Below the pieces are notes generated by a model. The model was given only the letters and a program-made list of their open reading frames with translations. It made no database searches and was not told the origin of the DNA. Made by a program: the position numbers and the translations under genes. Of a DNA stretch of 64,000 bases, positions 35,401-44,289 are shown piece by piece. The DNA is from Bacteroidota bacterium (GTDB taxonomy: Bacteria > Bacteroidota > Bacteroidia > Cytophagales > Cyclobacteriaceae): positions 1 to 64,000 of the forward strand of contig JAQCLE010000007.1 in assembly GCA_027592755.1 (NCBI GenBank), in the 5' to 3' direction. Within the stretch, counting starts at the first letter, position 1, and each line of letters opens with the position of its first letter.

Positions 35401-36195
35401 ATGAAAGAGAAATTATTCATCATCAAAATTGGCGGAAACGTCATTGACAAAGAAGATGATCTCAAGACTTTTCTTGAGGATTTTTCAAAAATCACTGATA
35501 AAAAAATTCTGGTTCATGGTGGCGGCAAGATCGCTAGTCAAATCGGGACCAGGCTGGGAATCGAGCCTAATTATCATGAAGGTCGGCGAATCACAGATGA
35601 TGAGACGATTGATCTCGTGACGATGGTTTATGGAGGTCTTATCAATAAAAAAATAGTTGCTCAATTGAATGCATTTGGATCGTTGGCCGTTGGTTTGACA
35701 GGCAGTGATGCGAATTCTATAATTGCTCACAAAAGACCAATTACAGATGGAGTCGACTTCGGTTGGGTTGGAGATATAGATCAGGTAAACACCCGTTTTT
35801 TCAATTCATTGCTAACCAATGGAATTACACCGGTTTTAGCGCCCCTCACTGGCAACATTGAAGGGCATATCCTTAACACCAATGCAGATACAATTGCATC
35901 TGAAGTTGCCCAGGCGCTCAGCGATTCTTTTGAGACACACCTTATTTACTGTTTTGAAAAACCGGGCGTTTTAAAGGAGATTGAAGATGAAAATTCCATC
36001 GTGGATCGCATCGACCGCACCCAATATAAACAAATGTGTGAATCAGGGGTTATCAATACCGGCATGATTCCCAAGTTGACCAATTCATTCAAAGCCCTTC
36101 GAAATGGAGTCAGCCAGGTAGTCATAGGACATTCACGAAATGTACTGTCCTTAACAAAAAATGATTTTCAGCAGTGTACAAGAATAAATTTATAA
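35401..36195 (+). CDS. argB: N-acylglutamate kinase
   Basis: Phosphorylates N-acylglutamate, the second pathway step. About 264 residues with an amino acid kinase fold. KIGGNVID is the ATP loop, VHGGGKIA the substrate loop, and GLTGSDAN and NINADT-like LNTNADTIASE are later motifs. ATG at 35401 is preferred. An in-frame TTG at 35395 would add two residues. The stop overlaps the ATG of argE by one base (TAATG). Feedback inhibition by arginine is usual in hexameric ArgB, but the N-terminal extension needed for it is not evident here. Confidence 0.93.
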   Translation: MKEKLFIIKIGGNVIDKEDDLKTFLEDFSKITDKKILVHGGGKIASQIGTRLGIEPNYHEGRRITDDETIDLVTMVYGGLINKKIVAQLNAFGSLAVGLTGSDANSIIAHKRPITDGVDFGWVGDIDQVNTRFFNSLLTNGITPVLAPLTGNIEGHILNTNADTIASEVAQALSDSFETHLIYCFEKPGVLKEIEDENSIVDRIDRTQYKQMCESGVINTGMIPKLTNSFKALRNGVSQVVIGHSRNVLSLTKNDFQQCTRINL

Positions 36196-37274
36196 TGGAT
36201 TTATATTCAGACATCCTTGGCCTGCTAAAGCAGCTTATCAGTACGCCCTCAATGAGTAAAGAGGAGGATAAGACAGCCGCGATCATTGCCGCCTTTCTAA
36301 GTAAAAAAGACATACCCTGGGAGCGTTCTGGAAATAATATCTGGGCAACAAACCTTCACTTCGATAGCAGCAAGCCGACTGTTTTGCTTAACTCTCATCA
36401 TGACACCGTCAAGCCAAATCCCAATTATACCCTTGATCCATTTGAACCCATTGAAAAAGATGGAAAATTGTATGGCTTGGGGAGTAACGACGCCGGTGGA
36501 TGCCTTGTTTCACTGATCGGTACTTTTGTAAACTTCTATAGAAGAGATGACCTGGCGTTTAACCTGATAGTAGCACCCACAGCAGAAGAAGAAATATCAG
36601 GTCGTGGTGGTCTCGAAGCCCTCCTACCCAAATTAGGCGAACTCGATTGTGCCATTGTTGGTGAACCGACTGGCATGAACATGGCAATTTCTGAGAAAGG
36701 TCTGATGGTTATTGATGGTGAAACAATCGGTATTGCAGGACATGCTGCCAGGGATACAGGTGTCAATGCCCTTTATCTCGCAATGGATGATATTAGTAAA
36801 ATCAGAGATTTTAAGTTTGAAAAAGTGTCTGAATGGCTGGGTCGCGTTAAGATGACTGTGACAGTAATCAATTCCGGAACCCAGCATAATGTAGTTCCAG
36901 GCACATGTCAGTTTGTGATCGATGTCAGGACCAATGATTCATATACCAATGAGGAAGTATTTGAAATCATAAAAAGTGAATTAAATGCCAACCTTAAAGC
37001 CCGATCATTTAGAATGAAGCCCTCATTCATTGAACCTTCTCATCCATTGGTCAAAGCAGGTGAAATGATTGGTTGCGAGCTTTTTGGTTCCCCTACGTCA
37101 TCAGATCAAACACTGTTAAGCATACCTTCCGTTAAAATCGGACCTGGAATGTCTGAAAGATCTCATACTCCTGATGAGTTTATTTATCTTGATGAGTTAA
37201 AAGGTGGGTTAACTGGCTACATTCAATTGTTGGAACACTATAATAAGATTTTGATGACTTCTTCTAACCATTAA
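36195..37274 (+). CDS. argE: M20-family N-acylcitrulline/N-acylornithine deacylase
   Basis: Zinc peptidase-fold deacylase of about 359 residues that frees citrulline (or ornithine) from its acyl group. Metal and catalytic residues are visible in NSHHDTVKPN (first His and Asp), GSNDAGGC, the catalytic PTAEEEISG pair and the C-terminal RSHTPDEFI His. A dimerisation domain lies between about 165 and 270. ATG at 36195 overlaps the argB stop and is a better start than the in-frame codon 21 bases earlier. In an ArgF' pathway this enzyme should act on acylcitrulline, after the carbamoylation. Confidence 0.9.
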   Translation: MDLYSDILGLLKQLISTPSMSKEEDKTAAIIAAFLSKKDIPWERSGNNIWATNLHFDSSKPTVLLNSHHDTVKPNPNYTLDPFEPIEKDGKLYGLGSNDAGGCLVSLIGTFVNFYRRDDLAFNLIVAPTAEEEISGRGGLEALLPKLGELDCAIVGEPTGMNMAISEKGLMVIDGETIGIAGHAARDTGVNALYLAMDDISKIRDFKFEKVSEWLGRVKMTVTVINSGTQHNVVPGTCQFVIDVRTNDSYTNEEVFEIIKSELNANLKARSFRMKPSFIEPSHPLVKAGEMIGCELFGSPTSSDQTLLSIPSVKIGPGMSERSHTPDEFIYLDELKGGLTGYIQLLEHYNKILMTSSNH

Positions 37275-37305
37275 TTGCTCACAGTTCTTAAACAGGAATC
37301 ATAAA

Positions 37306-38598
37306 ATGAAAATCTGGCAAAAAAGTGGAACCATAAATGAGCAAATTGAAGCATTTACTATCGGTAAGGATGCTCATCTTGATCTTATGCTTGCGCCCTA
37401 TGATATTGAAGGCACAATTGCTCATATTACCATGCTTCAAAAAGTTGGTCTTCTTACTGAATCAGAGCTCAACCAACTATTGCCGGAATTAAAGAATTTA
37501 CATCAAGCGGCAATTAACGGAGAATTAAAAATAGATGACGGTGTTGAGGACATCCACTCACAAATTGAATTTCTGCTCACTCAAAAGTTGGGTGAAGTTG
37601 GAAAGAAAATTCATAGTGGTCGCTCTCGTAACGACCAGGTAATTCTTGATATTAAATTATTCACCAGGGCAAAAATAAAAGAAGTTGTTGCTCAGGTTAA
37701 ATCCCTGTTTGATCAACTCATCGAATTAAGTGAACAACACAAAAATGCTTTAATACCCGGATACACGCATATGCAAATTGCTATGCCAAGTTCATTTGGC
37801 CTTTGGTTTGGAGCATATGCTGAAAGCCTCATCGATGACCTTACCCAGTTACAGGCTGCTTATAAAATTACCAATCGAAATCCTCTGGGATCAGCTGCCG
37901 GTTATGGTTCCTCATTTCCCCTTGATCGCGAGCTAACCACCCGGTTACTTGGATTCGATACCATGAACAATAATGTCGTTTATGCCCAAATGACCCGTGG
38001 AAAAACCGAGAAAGTTGTGAGCCAGGCGCTGGCTTCAATTGCTACTACAATGGCCCGGTTGTCAATGGACGTTTGTATGTATATGAACCAAAATTTTGGC
38101 TTCCTCTCATTCCCTGATCACCTGACTACCGGGAGCAGCATTATGCCCCATAAGAAAAATCCGGATGTGTTTGAATTGGTGCGGGCTAAATGCAATAAGA
38201 TCAAAGCCTTGCCTAATGAAATCGATCACATTTTGGGTAATCTTCCCTCTGGTTATCATCGGGATCTGCAACTGATTAAAGAAAACTATCTTCCTATTTT
38301 TGATGAGTTAAACGAATGCCTTGCAATCACCCAGGTGATGTTCGATGAAGTTAAGATCAAGGAGGATATCCTTGAAAACCCGATCTATAATTACCTCTTC
38401 AGCGTGGAGGTCGTTAATGAGAAGGTACTTGAGGGAAGGTCATTTCGTGAGGCCTATAAGGAGGTGGGCAAAATGATTGAAGAAGGCACTTTTCAACCCA
38501 GGAAAGAACTCAATCATACTTCCAAGGGTACTTTGGGCAATTTGAACAATGGTTATTTAGTGGAAATGATGGAAAAGGTAATGCAATCGTTTAAGTGA
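37306..38598 (+). CDS. argH: Argininosuccinate lyase
   Basis: Splits argininosuccinate into arginine and fumarate. The protein has 430 residues. The fumarase/aspartase signature GSSIMPHKKNPDVFE is near 283-297, with the catalytic Ser in the same loop. HSGRSRNDQV and PGYTHMQIA are the other two conserved regions. It is the last gene of the operon, 31 bases after argE. A hairpin without a T tract follows 14 bases after its stop. Confidence 0.96.
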   Translation: MKIWQKSGTINEQIEAFTIGKDAHLDLMLAPYDIEGTIAHITMLQKVGLLTESELNQLLPELKNLHQAAINGELKIDDGVEDIHSQIEFLLTQKLGEVGKKIHSGRSRNDQVILDIKLFTRAKIKEVVAQVKSLFDQLIELSEQHKNALIPGYTHMQIAMPSSFGLWFGAYAESLIDDLTQLQAAYKITNRNPLGSAAGYGSSFPLDRELTTRLLGFDTMNNNVVYAQMTRGKTEKVVSQALASIATTMARLSMDVCMYMNQNFGFLSFPDHLTTGSSIMPHKKNPDVFELVRAKCNKIKALPNEIDHILGNLPSGYHRDLQLIKENYLPIFDELNECLAITQVMFDEVKIKEDILENPIYNYLFSVEVVNEKVLEGRSFREAYKEVGKMIEEGTFQPRKELNHTSKGTLGNLNNGYLVEMMEKVMQSFK

Positions 38599-38612
38599 TT
38601 GTCCACAAATAC

Positions 38613-38630
38613 CTACCTAATTTTAGGTAG
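38613..38630 (+). terminator. Terminator-like hairpin after argH
   Basis: Perfect inverted repeat CTACCTAA / TTAGGTAG with two bases between, just after argH. No T tract follows (AACCATT), so termination strength is doubtful. It may instead protect the 3' end of the arginine mRNA. Confidence 0.4.
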
Positions 38631-38719
38631 AACCATTCAATTAATTCACCCATTCTGGTGATTGTCTGATTATATTCTAAGTCATATTTTTACGTTAATT
38701 AGAATGAATCTAAATAGCG

Positions 38720-38884
38720 GTGTACCCAACAATTCATAGCGACCTCTCCATTCTCGCAGAAAGCAGTTTTGACCCGTTTGAGAAAAGAAACTCATTCACT
38801 CATGGGGATGACTGCGTTTTCAAGAAATGTTGCAAGAAATTCAGAAAAAAGGGAAGGTTTTGCAAAAGTTGTCCTAAAATCTAA
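38720..38884 (+). CDS. Small Cys/Lys-rich ORF
   Basis: An open frame whose last ~27 codons read as a dense Cys/Lys/Arg pattern: DDCVFKKCCKKF, then RKKGRFCKSCPKI and stop. The five cysteines arranged C-x4-CC-x8-C-x2-C-P look like a small metal-binding peptide. I recall short proteins with CCxKYxKKGKxCxxCP-like cores in Bacteroidetes, which supports coding, but I cannot confirm this here. There is no in-frame ATG. The GTG at 38720 gives 54 residues and is only a guess. The frame lies alone between argH and the HAD gene in an otherwise empty 351-base gap. Confidence 0.4.
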   Translation: MYPTIHSDLSILAESSFDPFEKRNSFTHGDDCVFKKCCKKFRKKGRFCKSCPKI

Positions 38885-38949
38885 TCCCTAGTAAGTCAAT
38901 TATATAAATTGGCAAGAAAATTTCTTTCACGCTAATTCCTGATTTTTGA

Positions 38950-39636
38950 ATGATGAACATCAAAGTAGTGGCATTCGATGCTGACGACACGCTATGGCAT
39001 AACGAAGCTTATTTTCAGGAGGCAGAACAAAAATACTGGACACTGCTTGAAGACTACCTTCCACAACACAGTGTCTCCAGGGAATTGCTGAAAACCGAAA
39101 TGCAAAATATTGCACTCTATGGCTATGGAATCAAGGCATTTACCCTCTCTATGATTGAAACAGCCATACGGATTTCAGAAGGAACAATTAGTACCCAGGT
39201 AATTGAGAAAATCATTGGATTTGGTAAAGACCTTCTTGCGAAACCAGTTGTGTTAATTGAGGGAGTAGAGGAAGTTCTTGAAAATTTAAAGAATAAGTAC
39301 CGGCTGGTAGTCTCTACTAAAGGTGACCTAATGGATCAACAAAGAAAACTCCGCGATTCCGGGTTAGAGGGATTTTTTCATCACATCGAAATAGTTTCCG
39401 ATAAAAATGAGGCCGAATACTCCAAGTTGATTAAACATTTGGATATTAAGGCGCCACAATTCGCAATGATCGGAAACTCACTGAAATCTGATATTCTACC
39501 GGTTCTTAGCATAGGTGGCCATGGGTTTCATGTCCCCTATCACGTTACCTGGACCCACGAGCAAATTGATTTCACCATTGAACATGAGCATTTCATTGAA
39601 CTCAAAGTAATCAATGACATATTAAAGTATCTTTAG
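38950..39636 (+). CDS. HAD-superfamily hydrolase (putative phosphatase)
   Basis: 228 residues of the HAD fold. Motif I is FDADDTLWH (nucleophile and acid Asp near 10-12). Motif II is the Thr in VVSTKGD near 119. Motif III/IV is IGNSLKSDILP near 174-184. A helical cap lies between about 20 and 85. Small-molecule phosphatase activity is likely, but the substrate is not known. ATGs at 38950 and 38953 are equivalent starts. The gene faces the porin gene, with a strong bidirectional terminator between them. Confidence 0.85.
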   Translation: MMNIKVVAFDADDTLWHNEAYFQEAEQKYWTLLEDYLPQHSVSRELLKTEMQNIALYGYGIKAFTLSMIETAIRISEGTISTQVIEKIIGFGKDLLAKPVVLIEGVEEVLENLKNKYRLVVSTKGDLMDQQRKLRDSGLEGFFHHIEIVSDKNEAEYSKLIKHLDIKAPQFAMIGNSLKSDILPVLSIGGHGFHVPYHVTWTHEQIDFTIEHEHFIELKVINDILKYL

Positions 39637-39647
39637 GAGTAAAATAA

Positions 39648-39677
39648 AAAACCGCCCACCTAAGGGCGGGCGGTTTT
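39648..39677. terminator. Bidirectional intrinsic terminator
   Basis: Ten-base stem AAAACCGCCC / GGGCGGTTTT with a small mismatch near the tip, between convergent genes. Read on the minus strand, the stem is followed by TTTTTTATTTT, so it is strongest for the porin transcript. It also serves the HAD gene. Confidence 0.85.
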
Positions 39678-39718
39678 AAAAATTACACCAAAAATGATTC
39701 CCAAAAAATCAAACCTTT

Positions 39719-40783
39719 TTAGAAAGAATAAACCGCTGCCAATAAGAATGAACTCAAGGATGATGTTGCTGTAGGTGAGCTGGCAGAGCCATCACCTTCA
39801 ATCCATGAATCCTCTGAAGCCATATCAATTCTGAATTCTGGAATAATCGTCAGGTTACCCACAGAATAATTGGCTGATAGAGTAAGGTCAATCACATTAC
39901 CATCACCGTCTGGGTCAAGTCCAATGACTCCAAGGTATCCATCTTTAATCATAAAATATTCTGCCCTTGCTCCTAATGAAAAGGCATCAGATAATGAAAT
40001 CTTTTGATATATCGCCGCACCGCTAAATCCACCAGCATCTCCATCATCAAGCATAGTTGCGTTAAATCCGAAGTAGAAAGAATCACTAATGTCAAAACCC
40101 CCAGTTAAATCAATTTGAAATAAATCTCCTGAATAGTCACCATACCTTGAATTCAGGTATATACTACCAGCATCAGTTGAATAACCTAATTGAAATCCAG
40201 CTGTGTATTTTTTGAATTTGCCATCCGACTGGATATTGGTTTCGAGTAAATCCGTTGGGTTCATCACTGCAAGCATCATACTCCAATTATCAGATAATGC
40301 AAAGTTTGCCTTCAAACCAGATTGGTTAAACGGTCCCCACGAGAACATATAGGAGGTAGAATAGTTGAAATTCGCGGCTGGTGAAATAACTTCATAGCCT
40401 AAAAAAGTATTCCATTGTCCAAAGGTTAGTGTCACAGCATCGCTCACATTCCAATAGGCATACATTTGGTTTACTAGTGAACCTCCGTATGGTGCACCAA
40501 ACGCCGCATCTATTCCTCTTGGACCAAAGACCAAATCAGCTACAACACCAGCCTTCTTACCTTCATATGATCCAATTAGATTTACCATGCCCATTGAAAA
40601 ACCTGAACCGTTCGCAAACGAGCTTCCCGGTGCTTGAGTTCCTCTGTCTAAAGTAGCCCTGTAATAAGTATCAACAGTTCCTGAAATTGATACACCAGCA
40701 GCTTCTTCCTCTTCTTCCTGGGCGTTGACTGAAAATCCCAGTGCCATTGTTGCTATTAATAATGTAAAAAATATCTTTTTCAT
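39719..40783 (-). CDS. Outer-membrane beta-barrel porin-like protein
   Basis: 354 residues with a Sec signal peptide (MKKIFFTLLIATMALGFSVNA). A short Glu-run (QEEEEEAA) follows, then alternating strand patterns beginning VSISGTVDTYYRATL and ending in an aromatic C-terminus (LLAAVYSF), as in outer-membrane barrels. The sequence is rich in Gly, Ser, Tyr and Asp, with no TonB plug. It lies next to the ammonium transporter gene on the same strand, 112 bases apart. An outer-membrane entry route for ammonium or another nitrogen compound is a reasonable guess but not shown. Confidence 0.8.
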   Translation of the reverse strand: MKKIFFTLLIATMALGFSVNAQEEEEEAAGVSISGTVDTYYRATLDRGTQAPGSSFANGSGFSMGMVNLIGSYEGKKAGVVADLVFGPRGIDAAFGAPYGGSLVNQMYAYWNVSDAVTLTFGQWNTFLGYEVISPAANFNYSTSYMFSWGPFNQSGLKANFALSDNWSMMLAVMNPTDLLETNIQSDGKFKKYTAGFQLGYSTDAGSIYLNSRYGDYSGDLFQIDLTGGFDISDSFYFGFNATMLDDGDAGGFSGAAIYQKISLSDAFSLGARAEYFMIKDGYLGVIGLDPDGDGNVIDLTLSANYSVGNLTIIPEFRIDMASEDSWIEGDGSASSPTATSSLSSFLLAAVYSF

Positions 40784-40895
40784 CTTAAGTTTATTTAAAT
40801 CGATTTTTAATTTTTTAATACTTCATTTTTAGTCAAGTTTTGGGCCAGAGAGTTGGCGGACTCTCTTGGCTCCAAGACTCTAAGCATACAGAAGC

Positions 40896-42224
40896 TTATT
40901 CGTAAATAATTGTATAGCCTCTAATGCCATGTTCCTGACTATCCAAGCCTGATTTCTCATGCTCTGCGGATACCCTTATTCCCATAGTTGCTTTCATTGC
41001 ATAGAATAATATCAATGCTGATCCGAATGCTGTAGCACCACATATTAAAACGCCATACAACTGGGGCATAAACGGCATGTCATTGCCAAAAATTCCAACA
41101 GCAAGCGTTCCCCATATGCCACATGTTAAGTGAACAGATACAGCGCCAACTACATCGTCAAGCAAGAATTTATCGAGTGTTATTGCAGAAAGAACAACAA
41201 TAAGTCCTGCGACGAAACCTACTACTAATGCCCAACCCGGCTCTATGACGTCTGCGCCAGCTGTAATTCCAACCAGACCTGCCAAAATACCGTTGAGAAC
41301 CATGCCTAAGTCAAGTCTTTTGAAAACAATGTAACCCATGACTAGTCCACCAACCGCTCCCGCCGAAGCTGCCAAACAAGTAGTAACAAGTACAAAAGAT
41401 GTTAGCCCCGGATCAGCAGACAGAACAGAACCTCCGTTGAATCCGAACCAACCTAACCATAAAAGGAAAACACCAATTACAGCCAGAGGCACACTGGAGC
41501 CAGGCTTGTCAATTACTTTACCATCAACATACTTGCCCAATCGTGGGCCAAGAACGATGATACCTGCCAATGCTCCCCATCCACCAACGGAATGAACAAG
41601 TGTAGATCCAGCAAAATCATAGAATCCCATGGCGTCAAGGGCTCCTCCACCCCATTTCCAGCTACCAATCAATGGGTAAACTATTCCAACAAAAATTACT
41701 GTGAAGATCAGGTATGCATTGATTTTGATCCTCTCAGCGACTGCTCCAGATACTATAGTTGCAGCAGTAGCAGCAAACATTGCCTGGAACAGGAAGTCAG
41801 TCCAGTAGGTATACCCACCACCGGCATAGTCAACCGTGTTACCGCCTTCTGGCAGGCTCAGGAAAAATCCGGCAAAGCCAAACCACCCTGGTTCGTCAAA
41901 TCCCGGATACATCAAATTGAAACCCACTATATAATAAGTGATGATTCCAATCACAGGGGTCAATGTGTTTTTGAAAAGGATATTGACCGTGTTTTTTGCC
42001 TGGCCGAAGCCCGCTTCTACCCCTGCAAAACCCAGGTGCATAATAAAAACCAATGCTGTTGCCAGCATCATCCAAGCATTGTTGGCAGTAAATACTGCCT
42101 CGCCAATTTGCGCACTTAACTCTGCCGTTTGAAGGGCAAGAGTATCAGCAGTCACTTCCATGCCTGCCGTTGCGTCGATAACTTCAGCTACTGTAGTTAT
42201 CAATTTTTCATTCATTTCAATCAT
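40896..42224 (-). CDS. amt: Ammonium transporter
   Basis: A 442-residue Amt/MEP/Rh-family channel with about 11 transmembrane helices. The twin pore histidines lie in TLVHSVGGW and in SVHLTCGIWG. An N-terminal segment of about 30 residues precedes the first helix. The C-terminal tail (AEHEKSGLDSQEHGIRGY) is the region that in Amt proteins contacts the pore and GlnK. No glnK lies nearby, which is unusual. ATGs at codons 1 and 4 are both possible starts. Confidence 0.95.
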   Translation of the reverse strand: MIEMNEKLITTVAEVIDATAGMEVTADTLALQTAELSAQIGEAVFTANNAWMMLATALVFIMHLGFAGVEAGFGQAKNTVNILFKNTLTPVIGIITYYIVGFNLMYPGFDEPGWFGFAGFFLSLPEGGNTVDYAGGGYTYWTDFLFQAMFAATAATIVSGAVAERIKINAYLIFTVIFVGIVYPLIGSWKWGGGALDAMGFYDFAGSTLVHSVGGWGALAGIIVLGPRLGKYVDGKVIDKPGSSVPLAVIGVFLLWLGWFGFNGGSVLSADPGLTSFVLVTTCLAASAGAVGGLVMGYIVFKRLDLGMVLNGILAGLVGITAGADVIEPGWALVVGFVAGLIVVLSAITLDKFLLDDVVGAVSVHLTCGIWGTLAVGIFGNDMPFMPQLYGVLICGATAFGSALILFYAMKATMGIRVSAEHEKSGLDSQEHGIRGYTIIYE

Positions 42225-42541
42225 AAGAACAACTTGTTTTTTAAATGAGTAAGTGATAATGGTTGCAAAACAACATCCCTTTCATATTTTAATTCCTATG
42301 TTGGGTCTTTTTATAACCACTTTCATATATTTTTTCACTTTTTGGAATATTCATGCTTCATTTTTTAACTTATTGTAATATTTTTTCTGTTTTATACCCC
42401 ATTCAATATTATTTTTTCATCCAGAATCGAATTTCTTTGTAAATATTATTGAGAAAGTGCCTGCAAAACGGACCCTTAACCAAGAAAAAGTCAGAAAATG
42501 GAAGAGATTTAGTTAATTCGAGATGTGGAAAGCCTGAATCA
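42225..42541. other. AT-rich divergent gap between amt and the DinB-like gene
   Basis: 317 bases, very T-rich in the middle (42290-42420). It should hold the amt promoter, but I find no exact TAnnTTTG on the minus strand. The frame from the TTG at 42449 that continues into the DinB-like gene is read here as a non-coding extension. Confidence 0.4.
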
Positions 42542-43060
42542 ATGATAAATCAATCGAAATGCGTTGAGATGCTACGTACCATAACTAAATCCGGCCAAAA
42601 ACGTTTAATGGATTTGTCGGAAAGTGAAGCAAGCTTACCAAGAGCGCCTGGGAAGTGGTCACCAAAAGAAGTCATTGGCCATTTGGTTGACTCTGCAATT
42701 AACAATTATGCCCGATTTGCTTCTGCAGAAGATACAAATGAACTCTCCTATAACGGATATCATCAGGAAGAATGGGTTATCAGAGGCAGATACAATGAAA
42801 TGCGCTGGAAAGATCTTGTGATTTTATGGAGTAGTCTAAATCTGCAACTATCCAGATTAATAGCGGGTATTCCAGAAAATATCTATAACAGAAAGCGATC
42901 CATACACAATCTCAATAAAATCGCCTGGCAGACTATTGACGAAAAAGAAGCCACCTCATTGGCATATTTCGTGAGAGATTATATTGGACACCTTGAACAC
43001 CACCTATGGCAGATTTGGACAGATTATAAAAAAATTGGAAACGATTATTCTAATTCGTGA
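42542..43060 (+). CDS. DinB-family (four-helix, metal-dependent) protein
   Basis: About 172 residues with a DinB/YfiT-like helical bundle. The conserved pattern PGKWSPKEVIGHLVDSA has the first metal His. The final LEHHLWQIW carries the other two (H-x-x-x-H type spacing). Members act as thiol-dependent transferases or hydrolases, and the substrate is unknown. ATG at 42542 is preferred, because the 31 residues upstream (from a TTG at 42449) do not look like a family N-terminus. It converges on the broken mscL gene. Confidence 0.8.
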   Translation: MINQSKCVEMLRTITKSGQKRLMDLSESEASLPRAPGKWSPKEVIGHLVDSAINNYARFASAEDTNELSYNGYHQEEWVIRGRYNEMRWKDLVILWSSLNLQLSRLIAGIPENIYNRKRSIHNLNKIAWQTIDEKEATSLAYFVRDYIGHLEHHLWQIWTDYKKIGNDYSNS

Positions 43061-43139
43061 GCAGAGAATCCCCTGATATCTCCAGACTATCCAATTCAAA
43101 AAAAGAAATGCTTTAATTGACCTATTTCTTCAGCAAATC

Positions 43140-43515
43140 TCAGATCTCACCCAGCAGTACCTCTTCATTTGAAGGTTTTGGTAGTTCTTCCTGTGCCTCC
43201 TCTTGTTTCTTATGAACCTGATTATAAGCCTTTATCACCATAAAAATGACAAAAGCAATGATCACAAAATCAATAAGTGTTTGAATAAATGCTCCGTAAT
43301 TGATCGTTACCGCTTCAGCATCTGTGGTCGCTTGTTGAATAGTAATGGACAAGTCGTTAAAGTCGACTCCCCCAAGGAGTACACCTAGTTGGTGGCATCA
43401 GGATATCCTTAACTAATGAGGTTACAATGGTCTTAAATGCTGCACCTATCACTACCGCAACGGCAAGATCTAGGAGATTGCCTTTCATAATGAAGGCTTT
43501 GAATTCCTGGAGCAT
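43140..43515 (-). pseudogene. mscL: Frameshifted large-conductance mechanosensitive channel gene
   Basis: Starting at ATG 43515, the frame reads [20 protein letters not shown] ... VKDILMPP, the typical MscL N-terminus and first helix. At 43386-43389 four bases (ACTA on the coding strand) stand where one codon is expected. The frame then shifts to [15 protein letters not shown] and runs on through the second helix to the normal C-terminal end (PSNEEVLLGEI). Correcting one inserted base gives about 124 residues, near the usual length. Without it the protein ends about 14 codons after the shift. This is either a real loss of the osmotic safety valve or a sequencing error. Confidence 0.85.
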
Positions 43516-43702
43516 GATGTAGATTATTTAGTGATTAGAAATGATTTGTTTGAAAATATCAGTGTTATGCAAAAATACCCTAATCTTAATTATTTGAATC
43601 TCGAAAAACTTTCTTAAAAAAGAAAGCGGGCTTATTTGCACTATTTAATAACAAATTTGACCATTAACTAGAAAATTGGAAGCTTCTAATTCTTAAGTGG
43701 CT

Positions 43703-44164
43703 TTACCATGTTGAACTGCGCATTGATTGAACAGCCTTCATTATATCCTTTTGACTAATTTGTCCAATAAGTTTACCGTATTCAATTACAGGTAATCTTC
43801 TTAATCTCAAATTGAGAAATTTTTGAGCCGCCTCAAAGATATTAACGTGTGGTCCGATTGTTATAACATTGGTAGCCATATGGTCACTTACTTTCCCTGA
43901 AAGATTGGGAGTATTATTGTATTTACCTCTAATCAATTCCTTCAAACAATCTCCTTCTGAGATTACCCCAACAAGATTTCCTGAATCATCAACTACCGGT
44001 CCTCCTGAAATGCGGTGAGTCAACAATTTATCAATTACTTCAAATATGGATTGATCCGGGTGAAAAGTTATTAATCTGGTGGACATCCAGCCGGATACTT
44101 GAATTGATTGTACATTGGTATCTTTTACCTTTTGTATCGTAGCACCTTGATAACTTGTGACCAT
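43703..44164 (-). CDS. Protein with paired CBS domains
   Basis: 153 residues made of two CBS motifs. The first (about 25-75) contains PDQSIFEVIDKLLTHRISGG and GVISEGDCL; the second (about 95-150) contains RRLPVIEYGKLIGQISQKDI. Tandem CBS domains bind adenine nucleotides such as AMP, ATP or SAM and act as energy or metabolite sensors. There is no attached catalytic domain, and no neighbour indicates the target. Confidence 0.88.
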   Translation of the reverse strand: MVTSYQGATIQKVKDTNVQSIQVSGWMSTRLITFHPDQSIFEVIDKLLTHRISGGPVVDDSGNLVGVISEGDCLKELIRGKYNNTPNLSGKVSDHMATNVITIGPHVNIFEAAQKFLNLRLRRLPVIEYGKLIGQISQKDIMKAVQSMRSSTW

Positions 44165-44249
44165 ATCAGTATAATTTTAAGTATGGATAATCTGATAATG
44201 TAACGATTTTAAGGTGAAAACCCAAAATTTTATTCAAAATAAATAATAT

Positions 44250-44265
44250 TATACCAATTGGTATA
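44250..44265. promoter_or_regulatory. Palindromic operator upstream of the tetR gene
   Basis: TATACCAATTGGTATA is a perfect 16-base palindrome, the size expected for a TetR-family operator. It lies eight bases upstream of a -7 element and 25 bases before the tetR start. An identical copy occurs at 44902-44917. The shared block is 20 bases long (TATACCAATTGGTATATTTT). Confidence 0.8.
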
Positions 44266-44273
44266 TTTTCATA

Positions 44274-44281
44274 TATCTTTG
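44274..44281 (+). promoter_or_regulatory. -7 promoter element of the tetR gene
   Basis: TATCTTTG fits TAnnTTTG exactly and ends nine bases before the ATG at 44290, so the transcript would be nearly leaderless. The palindromic operator covers the region just upstream, so bound repressor would block the polymerase. Confidence 0.55.
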
Positions 44282-44289
44282 CCCCTTCG

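Noticed and set aside
42449-42541. N-terminal extension of the DinB-like protein
   Set aside because: It starts at TTG, is Lys/Asn/Gly-rich with no family match, and the ATG at 42542 gives a normal-length protein.
43140-43352. A separate 70-residue membrane protein gene
   Set aside because: It is the second half of mscL; the first half lies upstream in the other frame, up to the ATG at 43515.
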